From: Gardnerella coleohominis
GTDB lineage: Bacteria > Actinomycetota > Actinomycetes > Actinomycetales > Bifidobacteriaceae
Direction: 5' to 3'
NCBI RefSeq assembly: GCF_002896555.1
Contig: NZ_MNLH01000007.1
Coordinates: 1 to 58,393, forward strand
DNA: 58,393 nt
The translations under genes and the position numbers were made by a program. Below the pieces are notes generated by a model, which searched no databases, had not been told where the DNA came from, and worked only from the letters and a program-made list of their open reading frames with translations. Positions 1 through 9,815 of this stretch are shown one piece after another. Position 1 is the first letter of the stretch. Every line of letters begins with the position of its first letter.

Positions 1-1520
1 ATTACGTGTGTGCCTAACTTTTGTTGTAAAGCCATGTATGGTGTGTTTACGGATTTAGCTGTTGCCTGATACATGTCAATTGTTCCGTAACTTATGTTCG
101 CAAAGTTGTTAACTGGATTTCGTATGCCGTCAAATTTCAGTGAAGAATCTCCGTTAAAAAGCGTATTAAGATTCATTCCAGCTTGAATTGCTGCCATAAG
201 AGCGAATGGTTTCATAGTCGATCCAGGCTCATAAAGTGCTTGAGTTGCGTTATTTAAAGGTTTTTTAACATAATCGTCCCCAGCGTAAAGCGAAATAATT
301 GAGCCGTCTTTAGGATTTACAGACATTGATCCTACTTGCATTCCTCTTGGAAGCATACCGCTCATAATTTGAGAAGGACTTGCCACTTTAAACATAAGAT
401 CTTGTTTGGCTTTGTCTACAGTTGTTATAATTCGATATCCGCCAGTATCCAAGTCGTCTTTAGTAAAACTTCCGCTGCTAGTAAGTTCTTCTCGAACCAT
501 GTTTAATAAGTATCCGTTTGGTCCGCCATAAATATTTTGAGTTTTTTGATTAAGTGTTTTCGGGAAAGCGGTTTTAGCACGCTCTTTATGCGTTATATAA
601 CCATCTTTTTCCATAATATTTAACACACGGTTGAATCTCATTTTGGCTTCTTTAAGGCCTACAGCAGGATCCCAACTGCTAGGAGCTGGGATTATTCCGG
701 CTAATAGTGCTGATTGCGCTAAAGTCATATCCTTTGCTTCTACGCCAAAGTATGCTTTTGCTGCTGCTTGAATTCCGTATGCTCCGCGCCCAAGATAAAT
801 CGTGTTCATATAATTGCATAAAACTGTGTTTTTATCTTGAGTTTGTGCGATTTTTAAAGCGAGTATTGCTTCCTTTAGTTTTCCTAAATAAGTTTTTGTT
901 TCCCCAAGATAATAGCGTTCGGCGTATTGTTGCGTGATTGTGGATCCGCCCCAACGGTCGCGTTTTGTAGCGTTGTGTATAAGAGCGCGTCCGATTCCTT
1001 TTATGTCAATGCCGTTATCTTTGTAAAAAGAGCGATTTTCTGATGCAACTATTGCGTTTCCAACATATTTTGGAAGTGGGGAACAGTTTATTATTTCACG
1101 ATTTTGTTCTGCGAAAGATCCTATTTCAGTTTTTCCGTCTGAGTAGTAAACCTTTGTTTTATCTGCCATGGCGATTTTGTCTGGCTGCGGAATATTAGTT
1201 GTGTAATACAAGTATGCGAACGACAGTGATGCAAGAAGCGTAAAGAAAGTAAATAAGATAATTATCCAGAATATGAATGGGTGTCTTTTTCGCCAAGTCT
1301 TGTTTAGACTATGATTTTGCGATTTACGATTTTGTGATTTTTGATTTGTTATTTTGTGATTTTTAGATTTATAAGTTGTTGCTCTGCGGTTTGAATTGTG
1401 GTTTGAATTGCGGTTTGAATTGTGGTTTGAATTGCGGTTTGAACTAGATCTGTATACGTTTTTATTGCGCGTGTTGTGCTGGGTTGTGTTTTCAGAATGC
1501 CCATTATTACGTACAGTCAT
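1..1520 (-). CDS. Class A penicillin-binding protein (transglycosylase/transpeptidase), 3' end outside window
   Basis: Bifunctional peptidoglycan synthase: it polymerises lipid II glycan strands and cross-links stem peptides on the outer face of the membrane. Reading the minus strand from the ATG at 1520 gives about 506 codons with no stop. The cytoplasmic N-terminus is rich in Asn, Arg and Ser. One membrane helix (HPFIFWIIILFTFFTLLASL) follows. The GT51 domain shows ASENRSFYKDNGIDIKG and GGSTITQQYAERYYL. The transpeptidase domain shows the catalytic serine in EPGSTMKPF and the SxN motif in KSVNTPYM. The window ends before the expected KTG motif, so the C-terminal part is missing. No strong ribosome-binding site is visible; only GGAT lies upstream. 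An SRP RNA gene lies just upstream on the same strand. The family is certain; which paralogue (PonA/PBP1) is not. Confidence 0.93.
   Translation of the reverse strand, partial: MTVRNNGHSENTTQHNTRNKNVYRSSSNRNSNHNSNRNSNHNSNRRATTYKSKNHKITNQKSQNRKSQNHSLNKTWRKRHPFIFWIIILFTFFTLLASLSFAYLYYTTNIPQPDKIAMADKTKVYYSDGKTEIGSFAEQNREIINCSPLPKYVGNAIVASENRSFYKDNGIDIKGIGRALIHNATKRDRWGGSTITQQYAERYYLGETKTYLGKLKEAILALKIAQTQDKNTVLCNYMNTIYLGRGAYGIQAAAKAYFGVEAKDMTLAQSALLAGIIPAPSSWDPAVGLKEAKMRFNRVLNIMEKDGYITHKERAKTAFPKTLNQKTQNIYGGPNGYLLNMVREELTSSGSFTKDDLDTGGYRIITTVDKAKQDLMFKVASPSQIMSGMLPRGMQVGSMSVNPKDGSIISLYAGDDYVKKPLNNATQALYEPGSTMKPFALMAAIQAGMNLNTLFNGDSSLKFDGIRNPVNNFANISYGTIDMYQATAKSVNTPYMALQQKLGTHV
1387..1443. repeat. 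In-frame tandem repeat in the PBP N-terminus
   Basis: An alternating 12-bp motif (ggtttgaattgc / ggtttgaattgt on the plus strand) is repeated about five times. On the coding strand it encodes alternating NSNR and NSNH. The unit is a multiple of three, so copy-number changes would alter only the length of the cytoplasmic tail. Confidence 0.85.
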
Positions 1521-1572
1521 GTCATCCAAGTTAATGCCAGGCCTTGAATTTATGTTTAAAGATACAAAAATA

Positions 1573-1654
1573 CCTCCGCGCACCCATCAGAGGCCACTTA
1601 CCCTTGCTGCATTCCTGCCCTGGGGGGATTGGGTGACTTAATGCCACACGGAGG
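1573..1654 (-). ncRNA. ffs: Signal recognition particle RNA (small, 4.5S-like)
   Basis: This is the RNA scaffold of the signal recognition particle, which binds Ffh and targets membrane and secreted proteins. On the minus strand the ends pair (5' CCTCCG with 3' CGGAGG). The conserved helix-8 region reads CCAGGGCAGGAATGCAGCAA, with a GGAA tetraloop closed by GCA/TGC and the asymmetric loop carrying GCAGCAAGGG. This matches the actinobacterial short SRP RNA pattern. Length is about 82 nt, and a T-rich stretch (tatttttg) follows on the transcribed strand. Ends were set by the terminal pairing and may be off by a few bases. Confidence 0.88.
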
Positions 1655-1662
1655 CTTTATCT

Positions 1663-1690
1663 ATATTACACGATTTTTGCTAGTTGTCGA
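1663..1690 (-). promoter_or_regulatory. Putative promoter of the SRP RNA
   Basis: On the minus strand TCGACA (-35 like), a 16-base spacer and TAATAT (-10 like) end eight bases before the first paired base of the SRP RNA. Position and spacing fit a housekeeping-sigma promoter, but it is untested. Confidence 0.5.
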
Positions 1691-1703
1691 GTAAATTAAA
1701 ATT

Positions 1704-2846
1704 TTAGGCGCGCCATACGCTTTTGCCATGCTCTTTAGCGGATTCTAAATCTGCATTAAGTTGAGATTCATCCGCTTCAACTTCACATGCAATATAGCGT
1801 TCAACTAATTCGCGAGCCTCGCTGTCTTCATGCTGAACAGCTGGAGACTTCATAAAGTAAGAGCTTGGTGCCAAAATCGGGCCAGAAAGCTTACGATCCA
1901 AAGCAATCTTTGCAGCACGAACAGCATCGATTACAATACCTGCGGAATTTGGCGAATCCCATACTTCAAGCTTATATTCCAAATTCAGCGGAACGTCACC
2001 AAAAGTAGTTCCTTCCAAACGAACGAAAGCGAATTTTCTATCATCAAGCCAAGCAACATAATCAGATGGGCCAATATGCACGTTATGCTCATCCATTTCA
2101 TGCGGAACAATCGATGTCACTGCGCGAGTCTTAGAAATCTTCTTAGATTCCAATCTTGAACGCTGAAGCATATTCATAAAGTCCATGTTTCCGCCGACGT
2201 TCAACTGGTATGTGCGGTCCAAACGAACTCCGCGATCTTCAAAAAGTCGAGCCATTACGCGGTGTGTAATAGTTGCGCCTACTTGACTTTTAATATCGTC
2301 GCCAATAATTGGCACGCCCGCATCACGGAATTTTTGCGCCCATACGGGGTCTGAAGCAATAAACACAGGAAGGCAATTAACGAACGCGCATCCGGCTTCC
2401 ATTGCTGCAGTAGCATAGGCTTTATCTGCTTCTTCAGATCCGACTGGGAGATAAGAAACAAGAACATCTACATGCTTATCGCGTAATACTTGAGCTACAT
2501 CTACTGGTTCTGCTTCCGATTCGTCAATCATTTGACGATAATATTCGCCCAAGCCGTCGTAAGTAGGTCCTCGTAATACTTCAACTCCAAGATTCGGCAC
2601 ATCTGCAAAACGAATCGTATTATTTTGTGAAGCTTCGATTGCTTCGCTTAAATCGTGTCCAACTTTTAATGCATCTACGTCGAATGCTGTAACAAATTCA
2701 ATATCTCGTACACGATATGATCCAAAAACAGCGTGCATTAATCCTGGGATTTTATCGCCATCATCGGCATTACGATAGTATTCCACACCTTGAACCAACG
2801 ACGAAGCGCAATTGCCCACGCCGGCAATGGCAACGCGGATACTCAT
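1704..2846 (-). CDS. ino1: Inositol-3-phosphate synthase (myo-inositol-1-phosphate synthase)
   Basis: Converts glucose 6-phosphate to 1D-myo-inositol 3-phosphate in an NAD-dependent reaction, the first step toward phosphatidylinositol lipids in actinobacteria. The 380-residue protein begins [20 protein letters not shown], a Rossmann NAD-binding motif typical of the actinobacterial family. It continues with conserved blocks such as [29 protein letters not shown] and [10 protein letters not shown]. Length is close to mycobacterial Ino1 (about 367). The ATG has AAGGAG a few bases upstream (minus strand of caaactcctt near 2850-2860). It stands alone, divergent from the PAP2-family gene at 3113, with the SRP RNA downstream. 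Confidence 0.93.
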   Translation of the reverse strand: MSIRVAIAGVGNCASSLVQGVEYYRNADDGDKIPGLMHAVFGSYRVRDIEFVTAFDVDALKVGHDLSEAIEASQNNTIRFADVPNLGVEVLRGPTYDGLGEYYRQMIDESEAEPVDVAQVLRDKHVDVLVSYLPVGSEEADKAYATAAMEAGCAFVNCLPVFIASDPVWAQKFRDAGVPIIGDDIKSQVGATITHRVMARLFEDRGVRLDRTYQLNVGGNMDFMNMLQRSRLESKKISKTRAVTSIVPHEMDEHNVHIGPSDYVAWLDDRKFAFVRLEGTTFGDVPLNLEYKLEVWDSPNSAGIVIDAVRAAKIALDRKLSGPILAPSSYFMKSPAVQHEDSEARELVERYIACEVEADESQLNADLESAKEHGKSVWRA

Positions 2847-3112
2847 ATAAACTCCTTGTTTGCAAAGATCAATGACATATGCTTTGTAGCACTAACACAT
2901 TTATCATACTAGCTACTGACTTATATAGGTTAGTTTCTTTTAATATTTTCAGTAGAATTTCCTTAATTAATTATTTAGTGGGTTATTTCAATCTGCTAAA
3001 GAGTGTGAAAAATCTTAAAACTACGTAAATTAGTTAAAATATCCGCTAAGTTTTATAGAAAAGTTTTAGTATAAGAATGTTTTTGGTGTGACGCTGTCGT
3101 AAAGTCTAAAGT

Positions 3113-4552
3113 ATGAGTGAGGAATTAAAGAAGCAGCCGCGCGGATTACAAGGCTTGGAAGATATTGAGCCATTGCCGGAGCTTCCTAATGAGCATAAGT
3201 CAAATTTTGATGGCGTTGATTCTGGGAATAAACGTAAATCTGGCGATGAAGAACTGGTGGGTTTTGTTGCGGATTCAGAAAAATTAGATGATTCCGGAGA
3301 TTCTGATGATTCTAAGAATTTGTCTAAGATGGCAGGAAAGTCCGCTAAGTCATCCGTTAAGTCCTCCGCTAAGTTGTCTTCTAAGCCCTCTAGCGAATCC
3401 TCTATTGCGTCACTTATTAATGCTAATGCAAATAAGGGCAGCAATGAAAGTAAGGCTATTAACGGAAGTAAGCCTATTAACGGAAGTACTTTCATTAACG
3501 GAAGTAAGGCTAGCGGCGCAAGTGATGACTCGTTGTCTCCTTTAGATCCTTTACTTTCTAATCCTAGAATCTCAACACGCATATGGTGTGTTGTTTGTGG
3601 ATTGATTATGGTCGCTGCTGCTTTTGGTTTATGGTGGCTGGCTGTTCGCACTCAATTAGGCCAGAGCTACGAAGAGATGGTTATAGAAGGTTTTGGCGAA
3701 AATGCTTTACCTTCATGGCTTAGCTTAGTGCTCGCTCCTCTAAGAAAATCTGTAGTAATCGTATCTATAAGCGTGCTGATTGGGTGCATTGCTCTAGTAA
3801 TAGCGATTGTTCGTAAACGTTGGTGGCTTATTGGCCAATGCGTAGTGATAGTGCTTTTATCGCTTTCAAGTGAACCGCTTAAAAAAATACTTCCTCGAGA
3901 ATTACTTGTAAATATAGAAACTCTTGCCAAGAATTCTGCTCCTTCAGGTCATACTTTGCTAGTTGCCTGTGCTTGTGCGCTATTGGTATGTTGTGTTACG
4001 CGTACGTTTAGAGCGTGGACTGCATTGATAGCAGCTGTGTTCACTTGTCTTGTAGCGTATTCTCTTATGGCTGGTAAATGGCACAGGCCGACGGATGTTA
4101 TCATGTCGTTATTGCTTGTTGGAGCAGCATCGTTATTCGCTCTTGCTGCATCTAGAAAATCTGGAATGGATATACCGGGTTCACGTCGGTCCTCTGTTAG
4201 CGTGCAAATTATTGGCACTTCTATGATTACTTTTGGATTGCTTTTTTGCATTTACGCTACATATCTTGTATGGCAAATTTTGCCTGGAGTTGGATTATTC
4301 GCGCGTTGGGCTGAAGGTGTGTCGTATTTATCGGTTTATTGGGCCGTTGCAGGCGTATCGTTACTAGTTTTTGGAGTGGTAATGGTTCTAAGGCAAGCAA
4401 GCGCGGCGCCTTTGAGCAGATTGGGATTAGTGGGTGCGCCTCCAACGCCTCCTTCTTCGTTAGCTAAATCACAATACGAAGAAAAATCTCAAGATGATAA
4501 GCTGTCTGCGCTATTATCATCTGCTAATATATCCGATACTTCTAGTAAGTAA
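3113..4552 (+). CDS. PAP2-superfamily membrane phosphatase-like protein with Ser/Lys/Asn-rich tail
   Basis: Probable membrane phosphatase of the type 2 phosphatidic acid phosphatase superfamily; the substrate is unknown. Residues 1 to about 155 are a low-complexity Ser/Asp/Lys/Asn-rich segment predicted to be cytoplasmic. It holds three 18-bp DNA repeats encoding INGSKP/INGSTF/INGSKA at about 3457-3510. About six or seven membrane helices follow. The PAP2 signature is visible as NSAPSGHTLL and AGKWHRPTDV, giving the SGH and HxxxD pieces. The first motif (KxxxxxxRP) is weak: only LKKILPRELL is present, so activity is uncertain. The C-terminus is again Ser/Asp-rich. The gene is divergent from ino1. 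Confidence 0.75.
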   Translation: MSEELKKQPRGLQGLEDIEPLPELPNEHKSNFDGVDSGNKRKSGDEELVGFVADSEKLDDSGDSDDSKNLSKMAGKSAKSSVKSSAKLSSKPSSESSIASLINANANKGSNESKAINGSKPINGSTFINGSKASGASDDSLSPLDPLLSNPRISTRIWCVVCGLIMVAAAFGLWWLAVRTQLGQSYEEMVIEGFGENALPSWLSLVLAPLRKSVVIVSISVLIGCIALVIAIVRKRWWLIGQCVVIVLLSLSSEPLKKILPRELLVNIETLAKNSAPSGHTLLVACACALLVCCVTRTFRAWTALIAAVFTCLVAYSLMAGKWHRPTDVIMSLLLVGAASLFALAASRKSGMDIPGSRRSSVSVQIIGTSMITFGLLFCIYATYLVWQILPGVGLFARWAEGVSYLSVYWAVAGVSLLVFGVVMVLRQASAAPLSRLGLVGAPPTPPSSLAKSQYEEKSQDDKLSALLSSANISDTSSK

Positions 4553-4911
4553 TATTCCGTGAATATTATCTACTAAGTGATACGGTTGTAATGTTTTGTA
4601 TATACGGTATAACATTTATGCGCGTTTTAGACTTTTAAAAGGTTTAGAAACGTAAGAAAAATTGTATATATGCAAGTGAAAATTAAAGATAATATACGAA
4701 AGTTTTGTAAAAGTACTGTAAGTGGTTGTATAAATAGTAGATGTTAGTAGATGAGAAAACTATTGCGTAAGTTTAGTTGATTAGCAACTCTGAAATAACA
4801 GTGTTGTATACGTGTGTTGCGATGATTAACGCTTTAAGTGTTATGAGATTGATTTACGCAATAATTAAATAAGTTTGTAATGTAAGATGCGATGTAAAGA
4901 AAGGGACGAAT
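4553..4911. other. AT-rich intergenic region upstream of topA
   Basis: I see no gene, strong hairpin or terminator here. It holds the ribosome-binding site of topA (aagaaaggga before the ATG at 4912) and a small direct repeat (agtagatgttagtagatgag, about 4737-4756). The topA promoter presumably lies here, but I cannot choose one. Confidence 0.6.
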
Positions 4912-7900
4912 ATGGCAAATAAAAATAAGCTTGTCATTGTGGAGTCTCCGACCAAAGCTCGGAAAATTGGTGGGTATCTGGGCGATGGCTATACGGTTAT
5001 GGCATCGGTTGGACACATTCGTGATTTAGCTCAGCCAAGTCAGATTCCTGCAGCTAGTAAGGCTGATTTTGGTAAGTTTGGTGTTGATGTAAATCATGGT
5101 TTTGCTCCGTACTATGTTGTCGGTGCGGATAAAAAGAAAACTGTATCGGATTTAAAGCACGCTTTATCTAAAGCAGATGAGCTTTTCCTCGCAACTGATG
5201 AGGACCGCGAAGGAGAAGCTATTGCATGGCATTTAGTTGAAGCTTTAAAGCCTAAAGTTCCCGTAAAACGTATGGTTTTTCACGAGATTACTAAAGATGC
5301 TATTTGTGCGTCTCTTGCTAATACGCGTGATGTTGATGATCATATGGTTGATGCTCAAGAAACGCGTCGTGTGTTAGATCGCTTATATGGTTATGAGCTT
5401 TCTCCTGTTTTGTGGCGTAAAGTTGGGCCAGGGCTTTCTGCAGGTCGCGTGCAATCTGTCGCTACGAGATTGATTGTTGAGCGCGAACGTGAACGTATGG
5501 CTTTTAAGAAAGCTGAATATTGGGATATTAACGCGCTTCTGAGCACGAGTGATACTAATAGCACAAATGATAATTCTTCTGAAAGTAATCTTAATTGTGA
5601 AGCTCGCTTAGTTGAGTTCAATAATCAGCGTGTTGCTTCTTCTAAAGATTTCAACGATCGTGGTGAATTAGTATCCTCGCGAAATTTGAATAATGCAGTT
5701 GAACAAGATGATTTGGATGATTCTACGAATTCAGTTGATTTAGAAAATTCCAAGGATTCATCTTCTGCAATTCATTCTTCTTCTGTAATTCTTATTGATG
5801 AAGCTTATGCAAAATCTATTGCGGATGCTTTAAAGCAGGCTGATTTTGTTGTAGATGCTATGGATACGAAGCCTTATCGTAGGCGTCCAATGCCGCCGTT
5901 TACTACTTCGACTTTGCAACAAACAGCTGGAAATAGACTATCTATGAGTTCTCGTCAGACTATGCGTGCTGCGCAAGCTTTGTACGAAAACGGTTACATT
6001 ACGTATATGCGTACTGATTCCGTAACTCTTTCGCAAGAAGCTATTGCCGCTGCTAGGGATGCTGCTAGTAAATATTACGGTGCCGAATATGTAGCAGATA
6101 CTCCAAAGCAGTACACGACTAAAACTGCTGGCGCTCAGGAAGCTCATGAATGTATACGTCCTGCTGGAGCGCATTTCCGTAGCCCTCAAGAGTTGGCTGA
6201 TTCCTTGCCTTCTGATCAATTGAGATTATATACGTTGATTTGGCAGAGGACTCTTGCCTCGCAAATGGCTGACGCTACCGGTTTTACTGCTACTGTTACG
6301 TTAAAAGCGAGTGCTGGAGATTTAGGAGAGGCGACTTTCCAGTCTTCTGGAACTGTTGTGACTTTTGCTGGATTCATGAAAGTTTTCGGTGAGCAGCGTT
6401 CCGGTGAGCAACGTTCTTCTTCAGGCGACTCTGCGTCTGTTGCTTTGCCGCATATGGAAGTCGGTGACGTGCTTTCTGCTCTGCAAGTAGATGCTAAATC
6501 TCATGAAACTCAGCCTCCAGCTCGATATACTGAAGCGTCTTTGGTAAAGACATTGGAAGCTAAAGAAATTGGTCGCCCTTCTACGTATGCAACTATTATC
6601 TCTACGATTATCGATCGCGGATACGTTTATGAACGTGGACGTGCGCTTATACCTTCTTGGCTTGCATTTGCTGTAATTAAGCTGTTGGAAGCTAATTTCC
6701 CTAAGTATGTGGATTATGCTTTCACGGCAGATATGGAAAATGGATTAGATCGTATTGCTCACGGCGAAGAGTCTGGGCGCGATTGGCTTACAAGATTCTA
6801 TTTTGGTTCCGGAGATGGTGCTGCTGAATCTTCTGAGCAAGCGCATGTTGGTTTGCAAGAACAGGTTGCTGAGCTTGGCGAAATCGACGCTCGTGAAATA
6901 AATACGATTGATATTGGCGATGGCTTAAGCGTGCGAGTAGGAAGATATGGCCCGTATTTGGAGGATTCGAAGAATTTAGATTCGGAAGGTAATCCTCGTC
7001 ATGCCTCCTTACCGGAAACTTTAGCTCCAGATGAATTAACAGTTGAAGTAGCGCATGATTTGCTTGAAAATAATGCTGAAGGTCCTCGAGTTTTGGGTGT
7101 TGACGCACAAACAGGTGGAACTGTAGAAGTTAGAAATGGACGTTTTGGACCGTATGTTGCTTTAGTGCAATCAACTAATTCTGAGGATTCTACTAAAGGT
7201 AATTCTGAAGATTCTTCAAAGTCTAATTCTAGTAAGTCTGATTCTTCGAAAACTGAAGAGCGTCCAAAAATGGCGTCTTTGTTTAAGACTATGAATCCTG
7301 AGACTGTGACTTTGGATGAAGCTTTGCAATTATTGAATTTGCCGCGATTAGTTGGAGAATATGAAGAAACTAACGCAGACGGCAAATCTCAAAAAGTGCG
7401 TATTGAAGCGAATAACGGAAGATATGGCCCATATTTGACTAAATCTTATGAGCCTGATGGTAGTTCTGACGCTGTTAAGCCGGAGACGCGTTCTCTTGGT
7501 AGTGAAGATGCTATTTTCACTGTGACTTTGGATGAAGCGAAAGAGATTTTTGCACAGCCAAAGTATGGCAAGCGCACTCGCGGTGCTGCAAAACCGCCAC
7601 TTAGGGAGCTTGGAAACGATCCTGAAACCGGCAAGCCTGTAGTTATTAAAGATGGATTCTATGGAGCTTATATTACGGATGGCGAAACTAATCGTACTTT
7701 GCCAAAGCAATATACTCCGGATTCAATCCAGCCGCAGGAAGCTTTTGATTTGCTGGCGCAAAAACGCGCTGCAGGTCCTGTAAAACGTAAGAAGCGCACT
7801 GCTTCTAAGACTGCTTCTAAGACATCAACTAAGGCTTCTGCTTCTAAGACTGCGTCTTCTAAGAAGTCGGCAACTAAGAAAACGACAACCAAGAAGGCAG

Positions 7901-7926
7901 CAACTAAGAAGGCTACAACTAAGTAG
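4912..7926 (+). CDS. topA: DNA topoisomerase I
   Basis: Relaxes negative supercoils by a type IA, Tyr-mediated single-strand break. The N-terminal Toprim domain shows [18 protein letters not shown] and the acidic [14 protein letters not shown] (D96, D98, E100). The catalytic tyrosine is Y365 in [10 protein letters not shown]. Several C-terminal repeats follow, each with a GRYGPYL or GRFGPYV core, as in actinobacterial TopA that lacks zinc fingers. The tail is Lys/Thr/Ser-rich (about 950-1004), the kind of basic tail known from mycobacterial TopA. Two insertions are unusual: residues ~211-292 (Ser/Asp/Asn-rich) and ~755-785 (Ser/Lys-rich). At 1004 residues it is longer than E. coli TopA (865). 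It heads the topA-tmk-holB-recG run; tmk starts eight bases after its stop. Confidence 0.97.
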   Translation: MANKNKLVIVESPTKARKIGGYLGDGYTVMASVGHIRDLAQPSQIPAASKADFGKFGVDVNHGFAPYYVVGADKKKTVSDLKHALSKADELFLATDEDREGEAIAWHLVEALKPKVPVKRMVFHEITKDAICASLANTRDVDDHMVDAQETRRVLDRLYGYELSPVLWRKVGPGLSAGRVQSVATRLIVERERERMAFKKAEYWDINALLSTSDTNSTNDNSSESNLNCEARLVEFNNQRVASSKDFNDRGELVSSRNLNNAVEQDDLDDSTNSVDLENSKDSSSAIHSSSVILIDEAYAKSIADALKQADFVVDAMDTKPYRRRPMPPFTTSTLQQTAGNRLSMSSRQTMRAAQALYENGYITYMRTDSVTLSQEAIAAARDAASKYYGAEYVADTPKQYTTKTAGAQEAHECIRPAGAHFRSPQELADSLPSDQLRLYTLIWQRTLASQMADATGFTATVTLKASAGDLGEATFQSSGTVVTFAGFMKVFGEQRSGEQRSSSGDSASVALPHMEVGDVLSALQVDAKSHETQPPARYTEASLVKTLEAKEIGRPSTYATIISTIIDRGYVYERGRALIPSWLAFAVIKLLEANFPKYVDYAFTADMENGLDRIAHGEESGRDWLTRFYFGSGDGAAESSEQAHVGLQEQVAELGEIDAREINTIDIGDGLSVRVGRYGPYLEDSKNLDSEGNPRHASLPETLAPDELTVEVAHDLLENNAEGPRVLGVDAQTGGTVEVRNGRFGPYVALVQSTNSEDSTKGNSEDSSKSNSSKSDSSKTEERPKMASLFKTMNPETVTLDEALQLLNLPRLVGEYEETNADGKSQKVRIEANNGRYGPYLTKSYEPDGSSDAVKPETRSLGSEDAIFTVTLDEAKEIFAQPKYGKRTRGAAKPPLRELGNDPETGKPVVIKDGFYGAYITDGETNRTLPKQYTPDSIQPQEAFDLLAQKRAAGPVKRKKRTASKTASKTSTKASASKTASSKKSATKKTTTKKAATKKATTK

Positions 7927-7934
7927 GGAAGCAT

Positions 7935-8648
7935 ATGACATCTAAAAGCAGTGATCTTTCAAGCGGTTGCGCTTGCGGCGGAAATTGCGGTTGCGGTGGT
8001 CATGAAGAAAGCATCAAAGGCCTATTTATATCGTTTGAAGGCATTGACGGTGTTGGCAAAACTACGCAAGTTGAAGCTTTAAGCAAGCATTTGCAATCGC
8101 TTGGACTTGAAGTAGTTGTTACTCGTGAACCTGGTGGCACTTCTTTAGGCAAGGAATTGCGTGAAATATTATTGCACGGAAGCAATGTTTCTTCTCGTAC
8201 AGAAGCTTTGCTTTTTGCTGCCGATCGCGCTCAACACGTTGCAGAAGTAATTTTGCCAGCTCTAAAACGCGGAGCTGTAGTAATAACAGATCGCTATATC
8301 GACTCTTCTCTTGCTTATCAATCAGGTGGCAGAGAATTAACTATGAACGATATACGCGATTTAAGCGAATGGGCCACGTCTTCTCTATGGCCAGATCGCA
8401 CTTATCTTCTTGATATGAATGCTGAAGATGCGTTTGAAAGATTGCATGGACAAGCAGATCGCATGGAATCTGCCGGATTAGAATTTGCTCGTCGCACGCG
8501 AAATTCATTCATCGATTTAGCAGATAACGATCCTGAAAGATATCGTATACTAGATGCAACTTGTTCTGCTGAAAGCTTGGCGGATCTTATATCTGAAGAT
8601 GTTGATTCTTTAATAAAATCTAAAGATTTGAAAAATCCAGGATTCTAA
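7935..8648 (+). CDS. tmk: Thymidylate kinase with a Cys-rich N-terminal extension
   Basis: Phosphorylates dTMP to dTDP for dTTP synthesis. The P-loop is [12 protein letters not shown] (about 34-45). [24 protein letters not shown] (DR(Y/H) motif) and a LID-like [15 protein letters not shown] follow. The core length is normal; what is extra is the N-terminus, residues 9-23 [15 protein letters not shown], with four cysteines (12, 14, 18, 20) and one histidine spaced like a metal-binding site. The upstream start is supported by ggaag before the ATG at 7935 and by tight spacing to topA. A start nearer the P-loop cannot be excluded, but I see no better ribosome-binding site. holB starts two bases after the stop. 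Confidence 0.95.
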   Translation: MTSKSSDLSSGCACGGNCGCGGHEESIKGLFISFEGIDGVGKTTQVEALSKHLQSLGLEVVVTREPGGTSLGKELREILLHGSNVSSRTEALLFAADRAQHVAEVILPALKRGAVVITDRYIDSSLAYQSGGRELTMNDIRDLSEWATSSLWPDRTYLLDMNAEDAFERLHGQADRMESAGLEFARRTRNSFIDLADNDPERYRILDATCSAESLADLISEDVDSLIKSKDLKNPGF

Positions 8649-8650
8649 AT

Positions 8651-9811
8651 ATGAGCGTATGGGATTGTGTAATTGGTCAACAAAATGCAGTAGATCGATT
8701 ACGAAAAGTTGCGTTGTCAGATAAAAGCTCTATAGCTCAATGCTGGCTTATTTGCGGTCCTACTGGAAGTGGTTGCACAAAACTCGCTCGCGCTTTTGCA
8801 GCAGCTTTAGAAAGTGAAGATCGCGGAGAAGGCGATACTTTATCGAAAGTTTCTTCGGAAGTTTTAGCAGGATCTCATCCAGACGTAAACGTTCTTAGCA
8901 CAGATAAAGTTACGATTAGCATTGATGAAGTTAGGGATATTGTTGCGTTATCGTCTCAAATGCCAAGCACTGCTCCTTGGAGAATCATAATTATTGAAGA
9001 TATTGGCAGAATGCTTGAGCGAACTACGAATGTGCTTTTAAAAGAGATAGAAGAGCCAAGCGATAGAACTATGTGGCTTGTTTGTGCTGCTAGCGCTCAC
9101 GATGTTTTGCCTACTATTCGATCTCGTATGCAAGTTGTTACGCTTTCAATGCCAGATGAATCAGCTGTTTCGAAATATGTAATGGAAAAAACGGGTGTTG
9201 ATGAGCGCATTGCTAATCAGGCTGCGCGTATTTCTCAAGGGAATATTGATGAAGCATTGCTGTATGCGGAAGATGAGAGAGTGCGAGTTAATAGAGATGA
9301 ATTAATCGACGGTATTTTTCGTATGAGCAGTGCTAGTGATGCAATAATTTTAGCTGGGAATATTATTGACGATGCTAAAACTCAGGCTGAAGTTGAAGTT
9401 CAAAAAGAGGTTGATTTTCAACAGCAAGAATTTAAGCGTATTAATGGTCTTTCTAATGAAGATCGCATACCTACAAAACTTCGTAGCGCTTATACTGCTT
9501 TGAGTAAAAAAGATGAAGTTAAACGTCGCGTTACTCGTAAAAGTCGAGATGTTATAAATAGAGCTTTAGATGCTATCGACAGTGTTTATAGAGATGTGTT
9601 AGTTATTTCTAATAACGCTCAAGGTGTGACTCCGATTATAAATCAGCAGTATAAATCAAATATTGAAGCTTTAGCTCAAAAGTTATCTATAAAGGATGTG
9701 CTTTCTAGGGTTGATGCAATCGCTACAGCACGCCGCCGATTGGCGTTTAACGGTAACCCGACTCTTGATTGTGAAGCATTACTATGCTCGCTGATAGTAG
9801 GGAAGGCGTAG
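8651..9811 (+). CDS. holB: DNA polymerase III subunit delta'
   Basis: Clamp-loader subunit (AAA+ family) that helps place the beta sliding clamp on primed DNA. N-terminal VIGQQNAVDRLRK and the pattern GSHPDV, IIIIEDIGRML, LLKEIEEPSDRTMWLVC and IRSRMQVVTL are typical of delta'. Two family features are altered. The Walker A-like loop reads GPTGSGCTKLA, with Cys in place of the usual Lys. The four-Cys zinc module usually found just before the HPD motif is absent; the segment is ESEDRGEGDTLSKVSSEVL. E. coli delta' also does not use ATP, so the loop change fits a stator role. It lies directly between tmk and recG. Confidence 0.9.
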   Translation: MSVWDCVIGQQNAVDRLRKVALSDKSSIAQCWLICGPTGSGCTKLARAFAAALESEDRGEGDTLSKVSSEVLAGSHPDVNVLSTDKVTISIDEVRDIVALSSQMPSTAPWRIIIIEDIGRMLERTTNVLLKEIEEPSDRTMWLVCAASAHDVLPTIRSRMQVVTLSMPDESAVSKYVMEKTGVDERIANQAARISQGNIDEALLYAEDERVRVNRDELIDGIFRMSSASDAIILAGNIIDDAKTQAEVEVQKEVDFQQQEFKRINGLSNEDRIPTKLRSAYTALSKKDEVKRRVTRKSRDVINRALDAIDSVYRDVLVISNNAQGVTPIINQQYKSNIEALAQKLSIKDVLSRVDAIATARRRLAFNGNPTLDCEALLCSLIVGKA

Positions 9812-9815
9812 TTGC

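Noticed and set aside
3106..3651. 181-residue minus-strand frame opposite the PAP2 gene
   Set aside because: It mirrors the Ser/Asp-rich segment of the real gene and has no start signal or homology.
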